Shown here piece after piece: positions 44,445-55,800 of a stretch of DNA of 64,000 nt (positions within the stretch are counted from its first letter, which is position 1; each line of letters starts with the position of its first letter). A program made the position numbers and the translations under genes. The stretch lies in assembly GCA_024509875.1 (NCBI GenBank), contig JAMPIV010021219.1, forward strand, positions 310,001 to 374,000, given 5' to 3'. The stretch comes from Oreohelix idahoensis. Lineage: Eukaryota > Mollusca > Gastropoda > Stylommatophora > Oreohelicidae. The notes beneath the pieces were generated by a model, which worked only from the letters and a program-made list of their open reading frames with translations, was not told the origin of the DNA and did no database searches.

Positions 44445-45060
44445 CACTTTACGCTGTTCGATTAGCGCTGTTTCGATATAACGTTGTGTCTATTTTATGC
44501 CATGTGACCGTTATACGCTTAACAAATTCAATCTTACGCTGTACGCAAAATTCAGTGAGAAGCAGGAATATAATTTTCAAGCTCATTCAGGGTGGTGGGA
44601 TGGCCAAAAACCATTGTCATTGCCAGCATAATGAAGCATAACCCCAAAATGGAATGCAGTTCTATGGTAATTCGCAACACAGAACAAGATCTTAATTGCT
44701 CGACAGAGCTTCTTGAAGAAACATTGGTGGTAAAACAAAGCAAATTCGATGCCTTTTTTTTAAAGTCTCTTCCAATATCTTCTGCCCCCATTGATCATGT
44801 AGCCGTACCTTCTACATCTGTAGCCACAAAAACTTTTTGTCTCCTACAAAACCTTCTGCTAACCAGTCATCTGAAGATAAAAACAGCGGTGCTGTAATAA
44901 ATGTAAATGTAGCCACAAGCGACCGAAGTAGTAGCGATTACAGTCATGTATTACTTTTAAAATATTTTTTGTTAGTCAAGTACATACATAATATTTTGTT
45001 TGTGTTCAATATGTTTTTGACGTATGATCATAGAGCCTCTCTTTAATCCCTCAGTTCCCC
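44445..45060 (+). mobile_element. Possible Tigger/pogo-like DNA transposon remnant
   Basis: 44450-44540 (CTTTACGCTGTTCGATTAGCG, GTTTCGATATAACG, CCGTTATACGC) resembles the terminal region of Tigger-type elements, which repeat TTTACGC and CGATATAACG. Inside, a frame at 44592-44897 ends in VVKQSKFDAFFLK, like the C-terminal QxSLDxFF tail of Tigger transposases. No catalytic domain remains and the right terminus is not resolved. Tentative. Confidence 0.35.
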
Positions 45061-45329
45061 CCTTTCTCTCTTACAACTAAACTCGAGTGGAATTCCCACG
45101 CTTGCTGGTTGGTATGCCATAAGTTATCGGGCTAGCAGCCACGATAGTCGCCCTTTGTTGTCTTCTCTCGCGGGTTATTTAAATAAAACTATTTCGGTAT
45201 CTCTTACTGACATTCCGTCAGAAGGCGGGGCACCGGCGATCAGGTTACGATGTCAGAGCCGAGGTCTGAAACCTCTGATTAACACCTGATAATAGAATGG
45301 ACGAAGAATTCGCTGGAGGTGCGTTTTGC

Positions 45330-46926
45330 CAGACATGGGGACATCGGGCCGATTCAGTATATATGTGTAGTCTTCTAAAACTCAATATCAGTCTGCCCCA
45401 GGAATCGTGATATCTGCTAGCGCGAATCTTGGAGTTTTTATATAGAGATAATTCCTTAGATTCGTGGAGAGTGTCATTTGTCCTTGCATGGCGGTAATCA
45501 TAATATATATTAGAATGAGTGTCTTAACGTGTTAAAGTGTGTTTATTAAATAAGCATATTAAATAACTTAGTAATAAATAAATTTAATTTCTTGCTATTC
45601 CCCCAGTAAGAGACGCTTTAACTTAATTAATATACGCTAGGCGACTGATAATTAGAGATAAATATACTTTTATTCATCATGCGTAATTTTGTGAATTACT
45701 AGACTCTTGTGGGTTTTAAATATAATTTAATACCGGAGTGATCTAGAGGTCTTACCTAACGAGTGTAGAATATAATAATGATATCATTGTTAAAATGTTT
45801 GTTTTCTCTACATCTAGGCGATCAACCCTGCGGGATCTAGCGGTCTGAATAGCTCCAGAAACATTCTTAAAATATTATTGGGTCTTAGATTTGGACCTGT
45901 GCGGTTCTCTTGTTTTCTTACACAGAGAGAGTCCCCACATATAAACATTTAAAGAATAAAACATCAGGACTGGACAAGAAATTACCCAGATTGTTCACAG
46001 CAAATCTGATCCGCCTGTGGTGGCCAAATATCTATATATAGAAACTTTTGTTCCAGAATATTGACTATCGTAGTTTTTTTTCTTTTCTCAAGTGGATTTA
46101 TCCAGGAAAAGGAAAACTTGGGTCCATAACTGGCACCCAACCCCAGAGTGAGAGATAAAAACAGATAGGAGATCCTTTGCGTATCCTTAGTGGTTTTTTA
46201 ACAGTGTACCCACCAGACATTTTCCTTAAATATTGGACTTCTGTGTGCTGCCCATGGTGAACATTTTGATCGCAATATATATTTACCTGCACCACCTGAC
46301 GTGAACTTTTGACACATAAAATTAGCACTATTTAAGCGGACGTTCCCCATTAGGAAAAATTAATCATTCTTGGAGGAACTGGGGTCCCTTGGATAGCACC
46401 ACCCTAAAATATGTCAAAGATACACAGATATGTTCAAGAGTAGTAGGTAATTGTGAGAGCGTGTGGCCACAGACTGACAGATTGTAAGAAAGAGAAATGA
46501 ATATTTCATATTTTGTATAATTATTATACTCACTTCAGTCTTCTTCGGGTTCGCAAATACTGTTATATCATTTCTTGTCTTCTTTGTTTCAGGACAGATT
46601 AACTAGAGACTTGGTTCTTTTATTTTATCGTCTATCCCTATTTATATTATTATTAACTGTAATCTTTTGGGTTAATTACCTCTGTCGGGATCTACTTTGG
46701 GATTCCTATTGGGTTAATAAATTTTCTTGCATTTTTGTGTCTGTAAACTATACGTTGTGATAGATAATATTGATGTTTCGATTTTTTTTTAAGATAATAA
46801 ACATAATAAACCTTAAGTTATCGCGTTGGTCAAAAACCCCGCCCATTATATGTTAACTATAGTTCGTTTTTCACGTCTGTACGTATTATGTCACAGAATT
46901 GTGTATATGTAAGTGGAGTGTAACTC

Positions 46927-47022
<96 letters not shown>

Positions 47023-47560
47023 CAGGAGAGAAAGTGAGTCTAGTTAAATATTGTCGTGAGATAGGCTGGATTAGAGCAATTACTCAATCCAGAGACTGTC
47101 TTTTCTCTTACACTCTCACCCTTATGAAAAATAAAGCTATTTCTTACCACTTATTCTCACATAGTTTACCAGTATCACCTCTGCTCAGACGGGACCTTAA
47201 ACATCTTCAACCTATCTCAATGAAATCTAAGACAATGTTTGATAATTATATGTAGTTAATAAATGTTGTTAACAATTTAGTTTTTGTTTTCTATCACTTT
47301 AACTTTATTTTTTATACATTTTTCTGGATCTAGAGAACGAATTAACTTGTTTTCTATTAATTTTTATGTAAATCGATTTTCGTTTAGCGCTTTTTCTGTT
47401 AGCGCTCGATATTTCAGACACGAATTAACAACTCTAAGTGGGGGATTGCTGTATAGACTATACACAATATCCCGACAATAAGATGACTATTTATAGACTA
47501 AACTCAACAATCCAACACCGAGATAAATATTTATACACTAAACACAACATCCCAAAATAT
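45330..47560 (+). repeat. Dispersed LTR-like repeat, copy Y
   Basis: Homologous in pieces to copy X (36290-38310; landmarks listed there). Promoter TATATAT at 45358 and ATATCAGT with the initiator A at 45390. Its right end (47490-47560) has AGATAAATATTTATAC...ACAACATCCCAAAATATATTG, which parallels the B LTR end and primer-binding region read on the minus strand (CTATAAATATTTATAACATCCCA ... ATATATTGG). That supports a Gmr1-like LTR of ~2.2-2.4 kb on the plus strand. Includes a TA microsatellite. Confidence 0.5.
46928..47018. repeat. (TA)n microsatellite
   Basis: About 90 bp of uninterrupted TA inside repeat Y. Confidence 0.95.
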
Positions 47561-47568
47561 ATTGTCTG

Positions 47569-47852
47569 CGGGCAACTGGCAGATGGCAAAAGAACAGTCG
47601 GGTGACAGCAGCTGACGTACAAAGGTGTGTGCGAGAGAGATATAAAGGCACTGGACGTAAAATCCAGTAACCTCGGAGAATTAATCTGCCGATAGCAGCA
47701 AGTGGTGAAGCTCCCTATGAAGCCATCTCAGAATGGACGAAAAGCTCTCACAACAAGCAGGCGAGAAAAGAACACGCTGAAAGGAATACCAACACACAAA
47801 TAAAAAAGCTGAGGGCTATCACCTCAGGGGCGCATTCACATAGTCAGTTATG
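47569..47852 (+). pseudogene. Unrecognised coding remnant after repeat Y
   Basis: One frame stays protein-like for ~94 codons with a single stop near 47668: NSRVTAADVQRCVRERYKG before it, then PRRINLPIAASGEAPYEAIS and SHNKQARKEHAERNTNTQIK after it. It begins where repeat Y's presumed LTR end stops, so it could be an internal piece of that element, but it does not match the gag of A or B. Family unknown. Confidence 0.3.
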
Positions 47853-47888
47853 ACTGAAAGGGGGGAGGGGGGCTACTACTAGTGTTAA

Positions 47889-48026
47889 CGCTTTGACTCC
47901 TCAATTATTTTCCACCCTGTGCAGTAATTTTATTTCGTGATAGACTAAAAACAACGCTCAGAGAGTTGTTTTGGCACGGGTGTCAAATCTGACCAACTCT
48001 CTGAGCGTTGTTCCGAAGTGAAAGAG
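47889..48026. mobile_element. piggyBac-like MITE with a 19-bp perfect inverted repeat
   Basis: A 138-bp element flanked by TTAA on both sides (47885-47888 and 48027-48030). Ends: CGCTTTGACTCC on the left and, read inward on the other strand, CTCTTTCACTTC, which agree at most positions and resemble the CCCTTTGACTGC-type ends of TTAA-specific piggyBac elements. Inside, 47950-47968 and 47994-48012 are perfect 19-bp inverted repeats with a 25-base loop. No coding capacity. Confidence 0.6.
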
Positions 48027-48064
48027 TTAATGGAACAGTCTAACAAATCAATACATTCAAATAC

Positions 48065-48384
48065 CTGTGCACGTTTGTAACAAGAGGATGGACGATGCAT
48101 CTCAAAAGAGGTGGTGAGTAGAATAGCCCAGGTAAAAACAGCATTCCATAAAATAAAAATGTTTGTAATCAACAACGTTGTTACTGGAAGTAAGACAGCG
48201 AGTTCTTTAATGTTATATAGAGCCAATCCTTTTCACACGGAAGTGAGTCATGGACATAGCTAACAAACTGGAAAATCATCGGGGGCTACAGAGATATGAT
48301 TTTGCAGAAGAATGTTAAAAATGCCACGAACAGCTAAAAAGTGTAATAAATATGTCAAAAAGAAGCAAATGCTCAAAGCACTAG
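48065..48384 (+). pseudogene. L2-like LINE G, RT C-terminal remnant (part 1)
   Basis: A frame reading EDGRCISKEVVSRIAQVKTA then FHKIKMFVINN, and after a one-base shift SHGSESWT, followed by RRMLKMPRTAKK: the standard post-palm region of L2-like LINE proteins (...SRIAQAKxAFxxxK...YGSESWT...RRMLxIxWT). Interrupted at 48385 by SINE S2 sequence; continues near 48740. Confidence 0.6.
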
Positions 48385-48735
48385 TGGTTCCTAGTGATGT
48401 CATACTCGCCCCTGATCTCCTGGGTAGTGAGATCGGATGCCAAGCCTTCTCGGATAAAGGTGAAAAAATAGGAGGTCCCGTGTGCAGGTTGCGCACGTTA
48501 AAAATCCCTCTATAGTTGAAAATCGTAAAGAGTAGGCCATTCGACCGTTGCCCTCGCAAAATGTTAAAAATTAGGAAACGTACCACCACAAAAATATTTA
48601 TAGAATGTGTGATTCCTATATACACACATTGGGATTCTCGCCGGTGCTACGGAGTTCGTACACTGTGCTGAGATCCTCCTTGTGTGATATAAGGGAGGAG
48701 ATGTGACCACTGATGATGTTGTCCGTGTGTAATGA
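48385..48735 (+). mobile_element. SINE S2, headless copy inside LINE G
   Basis: ~350 bp matching the body of the S2 SINE at 43530-43860 (TTCTCGGATAAAGGTG, AATAGGAGGTCCCGTG, ATTCTCGCCGGTGC, CTGAGATCC) but without the tRNA-like head. It separates two halves of a LINE reading frame. A target duplication was not found. Confidence 0.65.
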
Positions 48736-48739
48736 AGAT

Positions 48740-48900
48740 GGTCCTTAAAATCAAACCAGTAGAAGTAGGCAATGCACTTTCTTTGGGCATTTAACGAGAA
48801 GAAGACAGCTGGAATGTATCGGCGCAACAGGAACGATGGAAGAAACAAGAGACAGAGGATAGCATCGAGCGAACATGTATGATATTAAGGCATGGAAAGA
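48740..48900 (+). pseudogene. LINE G remnant (part 2)
   Basis: Reads RQCTFFGHLTRRRQLECIGA then TMEETRDRG, the RxxxFGHxxRxxxLExxxxTGxxEGxRxRG motif that follows RRMLxxxWT in L2-like LINEs. It supports SINE insertion between the halves. 48901-49290 is featureless. Confidence 0.55.
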
Positions 48901-49292
48901 AGTTAACATTAAAGTTTATTAACAGTACTGGAGACAGGAAGTTGTGGAAATTCATGATTACGAACTCTATTAGGCATGATACTTGAAGAAAATCATGTTA
49001 CGCTGACACCGGGACAGAAAGGCAAAGTCCGTGTTTTAACTAACATTATTTTAGCATGAAACAAATAAACAACGTTTACACTTCTGACTGAGAAAAACGA
49101 AACTCTTTTGATGAAATGCAGATTCGTGTTGCTATGGTGATAACTGCCAAGTTCTGGTCTGCTTCCAAAAGTGTACAGTTTCGTGATCTTGATTTAAATA
49201 ATTTAAGAACGAAAGTTGGTCACGTCTGCTAACCAGTATCATGTGATCTATGACTGAAGATTAATTTCTTCCCTACAACACACAGAAATGTC

Positions 49293-49640
49293 TATGGGGT
49301 ATGTGGTAATGAAAGAGCTGACAGACTAGCATCAAGAGTACCCATAGTGGGGACACTAGATATGGATACGGGAGATATACTGAGAACAATTAATGATCGC
49401 CTGTTAGAGAATGACACTGCAATAGATGGAATCATCAAGGTTAAGACTGTTGGAATTTGGCATCAAACGTAAGGCTAGCAGAGATGGACGTATGAGAGGA
49501 TGCATCCATCGTGTTTACAACCAGCGAGCTACAGGAACAGTTAGCATTCACACTCTTCGACATATACTGATGGAGACTGAGCACCTATGGGTTTGCCCGG
49601 AGTGCAATGATGTCAATTCTGTATAACAATAACACACAGA
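49293..49640 (+). pseudogene. LINE H RNase H tail, fragment
   Basis: Plus-strand partner of the LINE H copy at 51290-52075: NERADRLASRVPIVGTLDMD, GDILRTINDRLLENDTAID, then in other frames the ETEHLWVCPEC end. It covers only the C-terminal edge of the RNase H domain and the cysteine-containing tail, broken by frame changes. The sequence after it includes AACAATAAC, like the other copy's 3' end. Confidence 0.6.
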
Positions 49641-49649
49641 AAACATATT

Positions 49650-51285
49650 TCTGATGAGAAGGTGTATGAAAATGTATTTCAAGAACAGATTTTACAAACA
49701 AATAATGTAAAAATAACGCCACGTACCATGTGAGCACCCTATGGATGCCACTGATCTACAAGATGGTAAGTACCGCTGTTAAAATACCACTGGTCTTTAC
49801 GACAAAGGAAAAAAAACGAAGCATGAAGGGCGTAGAGAAGTAGGGGATGACAAGACAGGGCGTTCAGGAGCGGAAGACAATAAATAATGAGAGCATTTAG
49901 ACATGGAAGGAAAAAAACAAAGAGGCTGGATAGAGTGGAATGTAGCCTTAGTAGCCCCTTCAAACATAATTGACTATATGAATACGCCCCTGAGGTGACA
50001 TCATCAGCGGCTTTTTTCCTGTTGTTCCTTTCGGTGTGTTCTTTGTTCTTCTGCCTGTTGTGAGAGCTTCCTTTCGTTAAATCAACGAAGAAATGTAGAT
50101 CACTCCTGGTTAACGTTTTAGAATTTATTGACATCATACAACATTGAAGCTCCACATTTTGATATAATAAAAGCAAGCCGTCTTTCATAGGCCAAAAGTA
50201 CTAGTCCATTATAATACTTGAATGGTAGGCAAATGTGCCGTCCATTAAAGTCCAACTGTCCGCGGCAATATAACTTCTCTAGATTGTCCAAATGTTAATC
50301 AAAACTCATACTACTTCTTTGTTAATTCACACAGGTGTCCAAGGCATGCAATATCTCAAACATTCTCCAATAGCATACATAAATATCGGACATCAAACAC
50401 TCAAGCAGGAGCTCACAGAATACACGTCTTGGCACCATGAAACACACAGTCGAAAGAGACCCAGAAGTGACCATTACTTCTGCTCATGCACGCGCATCTA
50501 CATAATCTAATATTTTAACCTTACGTCACAAATCAATTCGGTGGTGCTGTTTCAATAGCGCTGCGTTTTAGTGCTGCTCCCTCTGAGCACAGCGATGTTT
50601 CACTAATGAACGCAAAGCTGTGTGCAAACGGAGGCGTAACAACAGAGTTTATCACATACATGAAGAAATCTAGAAGGTCGTGTCTGCAGCAAAAGACACA
50701 AATAGTGTTGCTGATGTTGCCAGGTGTGATACGGTAGCAACATTTCTCCCGTGTCACCTTTCTCATTCGGTAGTAATCTTTCTCGAGCACCAGGTAGATA
50801 CTTTACCTGTTTATCCGCGTGTGGGGGTCGCTGATGGCATCTCACCAGCGGCTTGTCTTATCTTTATCTGAACCACTCGCTGCTGTTTCACTTCTACGAA
50901 TGTTGATAATATGATAGCGAGATCTTACGTGACTTACCAGGACAACTTAACCAACAACGGACCAAACTAAAAAAAAAACTATTTCCTAACCAACATAATT
51001 CGTTTTGGCTCTTGTATCAGTGCCACATCAACAGTTGCAGTTAAATGGAGTTTTTCATTTTATTTTAGTAGTACTATATTGTTAAAGCATCCATGTGATT
51101 TGTAGCGATTTCCCGAGAAGATAAAACTTCATTTCCCACAAACCAAATCGATGACAATTCTGTTCATGAATGACCACAGGAACTGCTTTTCGAAATATAA
51201 AAATTGTTTATGAGGATTTGTCCAATTGTTTTCGAACACATTAGTTTGTGAACGTGCATTGTTTCTACTCCTATATAGTCGTTTA
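49650..51285. other. No recognised feature
   Basis: 1.6 kb of sequence with short ORFs of unremarkable composition on both strands and no repeat structure noticed. Confidence 0.4.
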
Positions 51286-51289
51286 TTTT

Positions 51290-52075
51290 ATTGTTATTGT
51301 TGATCAGAATCGACGTCATTGCACTCCGGGCAAACCCATAGGTGCTCAGTCTCTCTCAGGAAATCTCGAACGATATGAATGTTCCTGTTGTGCGCTGGTT
51401 GTACACACGCCAGATCCTCTCATACGTCCGTCCCTGCTGGTCTTACGTTTGTTGCCAAATTCCAGCAATCTTAGCTTTGATGGTTCATCGATTGCAGTGT
51501 CATTCTCTAACAGGCGATCATTGTTAGTCCTCAATATGTCTCCAGTATCCATATCCAATGCACCTTCTATGGGTGCTCTTGAAGCTAGTCTGTCAGCTCT
51601 TTCATTGCCGCGTACCCCTGCATGACCAGGACAGTAGATCCACACCAGTTCCTGAAGATTCGAGGCTTCTATGGAGGTTTTCCATTCATGCCAGAGCCAT
51701 CCACTTTGGACCTTCCGAAGCATGGATTGTGAGTCTGATACAATAACTGCCCTTGTTAATGAAGTTTCAGACAGCCACCTTAAGGCTGCAGTAGCTGCCT
51801 CTACCTCCATTCTCATGCTGGAGGTTGTTATCATGTAAGCCCCGCTATGTTCAGCGACGATTCTGCCCTTTACTCTAGCAGAGAAGCCCCACCCTGATTT
51901 CTCACCACGGATTACAGACCCATCAGTGTACACAATGGCATCATCATCCCCGGCATGATCATTTATCAGCTGATCAATTTCCAGCCATGCCCTCCAATTG
52001 CCCCAAGTTCTGCACTCTCTGCCAAGGCTGATGATGACTTGCTGGTAGTTCGTCCAGTTCTCACCTGACTTACTC
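51290..52075 (-). pseudogene. LINE H, RNase H domain and C-terminal tail
   Basis: A minus-strand frame opening upstream of 51933 (GENWTNYQQVIISLGREC) and running into an RNase H domain with the four acidic positions in context: IVYTDGSVI, RMEVEAATAALRWL, IVSDSQSM, and the GNERADRLAS C-terminal aspartate. A tail follows (DMDTGDILRTNNDRLLEND, RLLEFGNKRKTSRDGRMRG), then a frame change before the ETEHLWVCPEC end (51300-51350). RNase H-bearing LINEs belong to the I/Ingi-like groups. 3' end CAACAATAACAATAAA on the minus strand. Confidence 0.7.
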
Positions 52076-52538
52076 TACCCCTCTCCCTTGAATATATTTT
52101 CAACTGTGGTTACCTAATATTTTATTTTATCAGTCAGCTAATGTTTAGATTTCCGTTCTCTCACTTAAGTGACTCTTTATCTGAATTTGGCGTTCGTTTG
52201 TTTGTGTTATCTGACTTGGATTTCTACCGTTAATAGCTGTCGGCACACAAACAACAGTTGTGCTCCTATCTCATAACAGACAAACAACTATTGTGCACCG
52301 ATAGGATGAGATGGACGTTAGATAGAAAAAAAATAGATCCCAGAAATGGAGAAGAAGAACTGGCGAATTAGTGGTAGGGATGATACAGGACAAGTTATTT
52401 TATTAACTTCACAGTTCAAGATGGTAGCTGTAGAAGAAGGCTGTGTAGTAAGTCATCTTCTTGCTAGATCTATCCTATGCTCCAAGGGTGTGACTATTAA
52501 TAGTTGGTGTGACATGTAGCTCGTTAATTATCCCTACT

Positions 52539-53063
52539 TACTTACTTACTTAGTTTTTCCCCTTCTACCGTGAGGTGTAGAGGTTTGGAAGAGAGAGCGC
52601 CAGACTATCCTATCGGCTGTCTTCCTCCTGGCCTGGTTCCATTCTAGTCCTCGGTCCTTCAAAGATTGTCTAATGTTGTCCTCCCAGCGGACTCTGGGTC
52701 GTCCTGGGGGTCTGGATCCTTGGCTCTTTGTTTCCCATGCTTGTCGTGGTAGCCGGTCTTCTCCCATTCTGCAGACATGGCCAAACCATCTTAGTTGGGA
52801 CTGTTCTACTTGGGTCTCCAGGGGGTGGGATTTAAGGCCTTGACGTATCGTCTGGTTGCGTACCATGTCTCTTCTTGTTACTTCAACCACCTTCCTCAGA
52901 TACCTCATTTCTGAGGTTTGGATCTGGCTTTTGTGGGCTGTACTGTTCTCCCAACTTAATCTGATGTCTTCTTTCTTCTCGTGATATCACCATGGATTTT
53001 GTTTTAGAGCTGCTTATGACCATCCCTCTCTTCTCCAGCTCTTCCTTCCAGACTTGCAGGTTG
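52539..53063 (-). mobile_element. LINE F copy 2, 5'-truncated
   Basis: Nearly identical to copy 1 over its C-terminal frame (52546-52908: VVEVTRRDMVRNQTIRQGL, then the RPPGRPRVRWED motif) and longer at the 5' side, where LQVWKEELEKRGMVISSSKT is visible (RT thumb region). It ends with the same repeated ACTT tail (52539-52554). The 13-bp direct repeat AATTATCCCTACT flanks it (52526-52538 and 53064-53076). Confidence 0.75.
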
Positions 53064-53076
53064 AATTATCCCTACT

Positions 53077-54650
53077 GATTTTAAATATTAAATATTCTTT
53101 TGAACACACACAAGAACAAAATTTTGAACTGTAACTGATATTTCAATAAATCAATCAACTGCATTTTATAAAAACATATCGGTATACTTTAATAATTAAA
53201 ATAAATTTCTAGTAAAAGATTCAGATAAGTATTTACAAATCACAAGATGGAAATCAATAATGTGTTAATGTCTCTTTTCGTCATATTGGCCATTTGGTGA
53301 CTCCTGGATTTTGCTTCTTCAATGAAACGTTTATTTAACTCCTTCAGTTCCTTCCTCTATAGACACTTCTGTCACTGGTCATTTGTAGACTTCCCAAGTT
53401 ACTTAATTCACCTGGACAGGTAGACCCGACACTACTCCACACGATTGCAGAGGCGGCCCTTCACTCACAAACTGCATTCTGTTACGCTCCTTTGTTGTGA
53501 CTCTCTCTCGGGTAGGAACCTGAAAACATATGCACCAGACTATGGTGTATGTTGTCTACAACCAAGACGATCCTCCGATGATCAAGGGCCACTATTGATT
53601 AGAATCCTCATTTAGACAACATAGTCCAAGAGCTCGTGGTTATGTCAATCAAAGAAGTACGTCATACAATCAATAAAATACATCGAAAGACTATGGACAT
53701 CATTTAAAATTATTTTTGAATTCTGTCTTGATTAATTCCCTTTGGTCCATGATTGTGCCAAAGTGTCTTCCCTTTTTCCAGTTTTAAAAAAATTACATCG
53801 AAAGAAAATGTAAATGAAGGAGGAAGATAGGAAGAAAAAGAAGAAGAACTCTTGTACACCCAGCATTTAAAAGCTAAGCCCTGAAAGGGACTTTAAGCTC
53901 TTATAGCTATTACTGAGCAGTCCTAGCAAAGACTCTAACTGCGTCAATGCTGTTCAGGATTGTTTCAGGTTATATTCAGCTGGAGACCAACTTCAGTTGT
54001 CAGCGTAGTTTTAGGAGTACCGAGATAAGACACTAGCTTGTAAATCGAAGTCAATCATTACATCAATGTTACATATTATATCAATTTAGATAACACTAAG
54101 ACATTTCTTGTAACCTAACGATCAATACAAGTTTAACATATCCTTCAGACACAATATTATGGATCTGAGCTATGCACACAAAGCAGGTCAGCTTGGCTTT
54201 TTTTCAGCTATGGGCTGTGGCTATGTGGCTTCTACAAGTCTGGGTCAGTCCGCTGGACGTCTTCTCTGCTATAAGATCTTGAAGTGAAAATTTGAGAGTC
54301 CAGAATTGAAACTGAGCGGGTTTATATACAGTTTACCAGTCTGTATTAGTTTGATTGAGCCTGAGTTTGATTGGATCTCCCACGCATCAATCTGATTGGT
54401 TTAATCTGTCTCATATTGAATCTCCTTTTTTCGTTCCAATGAACTTCTCCCGTTTGCTCCTCTGTGCTTGACTGGCTCTTTTTCCGCACTTCTGATTTTT
54501 GCTTTATTTTTTTTTTTAATTCTCGAATAGGTGACTCCCCAGCCCACGCCCCCCTCCTTTTTGTGAAACACACACACATACACACATTAGTTTAATTGGA
54601 GCAAAGAAATAACATTTTAAAATTAGGACGTGACTTTGCAATCACCCTGG
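53077..54650. other. No recognised feature
   Basis: About 1.6 kb, AT-rich, with a short CA run near 54567-54588. ORFs at 54346-54585 are shadows of it. Confidence 0.4.
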
Positions 54651-54660
54651 AGAGTTAGTA

Positions 54661-54895
54661 AAAACATTTCTAACACATAAGGAAGGGAAACCCGAGGCCT
54701 GTAAACGGTAAATTAATATGAAACAAACATAAAGGTATGTTATCAGGCACTCGTAAGAAATAAAGAAGTAGAAAACTAGACAACAGAAAAACAACAGACG
54801 TGAGTGGCTTACCCAGGACTCGAACCCAGGACCTTCCGTGCGACAACCCCGCCTAGCTATGCAAGCGAATCACACTATCCTCCCTGCCATCTAGG
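54661..54895 (-). mobile_element. tRNA-derived SINE (S3)
   Basis: On the minus strand a tRNA-like head includes a consensus B box, GGTTCGAGTCC (54816-54826), and an upstream GGATAGTGTGATTCG in A-box position (54876-54890), with TAGGCGGGGTTGTCG between. Not a functional tRNA: no clean acceptor stem. The lower end contains the ~45-bp block that recurs at 55130-55175. Confidence 0.5.
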
Positions 54896-55129
54896 CATCA
54901 CCAAAAAATGATGCATCGATGACGGGTCATTAGTGCAACCCGCAAGACATAACACCGGAAATTTAGCATGGGCCGTCCAGCCTATTAATGACGCTATCAC
55001 TTCTGTTGTTCCCGTATTATACAGTATACGTCAGACTACACAAGACAAAGACCTTAATACTGTGTCTAGTAAATGATAGAAGACTAAGAACAGTAAGTGC
55101 AGGATAGAGGGTAGGTTTTGGCATTGTAT

Positions 55130-55175
55130 AAACATTTATAATACATAAGGAAGGGGAAACCCGAGGCCTGTAAAC
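55130..55175 (+). repeat. Second copy of the 54661-54706 repeat
   Basis: About 46 bp with CATAAGGAAGGGGAAACCCG and AGGCCTGTAAAC, direct orientation, ~470 bp from the first copy. Either two SINE tails or a duplication flanking the S3 insertion. Confidence 0.7.
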
Positions 55176-55689
55176 AGTCTAATATTTATTTTGAGTTTGT
55201 AAAGCGAATGTTCGCAAACAGAAGAGTATCCGCTACTGTATTTATTAAGTCTGTTAGTTCACAGCCACAGCTACTTCATATTGCGTAATCTGTGCTTGTT
55301 AATGCTATTTGTCTCTGAACAAAAAAGGGCTATTCTTTATGCACTTAATTTTAGTGGATAGTTATTGTTGTTGTTATTGTTAAACTAGGACTGCTGAGCT
55401 TCTGGATTTTTTGTTTGTTTGTTTGCAGCCAATACCAAACTGAACACTCCTTGGTATTATCTACGCTGTAGATCTGGGCTTTTTGTTGTTGTTGTTGTTT
55501 TTTTTTTTCGCTATTCCAAAACGTGCTGAGTTGAAGTCATGAGCTCCAGTTGTTCCAGCTTGGCTTGCATTCAAAGGGTCGCCACATCTGGTCCCAAGCT
55601 ATTAGTAGGTAGCTCGTGGCTGTAAAGTTTCTTTTCTTCTTTCCACTCTGTCAAGTGTCAGTCTGTATGCTCTGTAAGGAAGAGTGGTG

Positions 55690-55800
55690 TGTTGTTGAGA
55701 TCAGGCATGCTCCAGTCTACCCAGCTGTAAATGGGTAACTCACCCTAGTCCTGAGTTAGGGAAGGCAAAGTCTCCAGGGGAAGCAGGCCCTAAACTTGGT
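55690..55800 (+). mobile_element. SINE-like core sharing the S1 ACCCAGCT motif
   Basis: CTACCCAGCTGTAAATGGGTAAC (55716-55738) repeats the self-complementary motif of S1, followed by ACTCACCCTAGTCCTGAGTTAGGG, an imperfect hairpin. No tRNA-like head was recognised. The preceding stretch 55373-55510 is rich in GTT and T runs. Confidence 0.35.

Noticed and set aside
50533..50871. Small ORFs on both strands (80-85 codons)
   Set aside because: No domain, no repeat partner and overlapping frames; treated as chance.
54810..54890. Functional tRNA gene on the minus strand
   Set aside because: Only the B box is clean. No matching acceptor or anticodon stems; the SINE head explanation is better.
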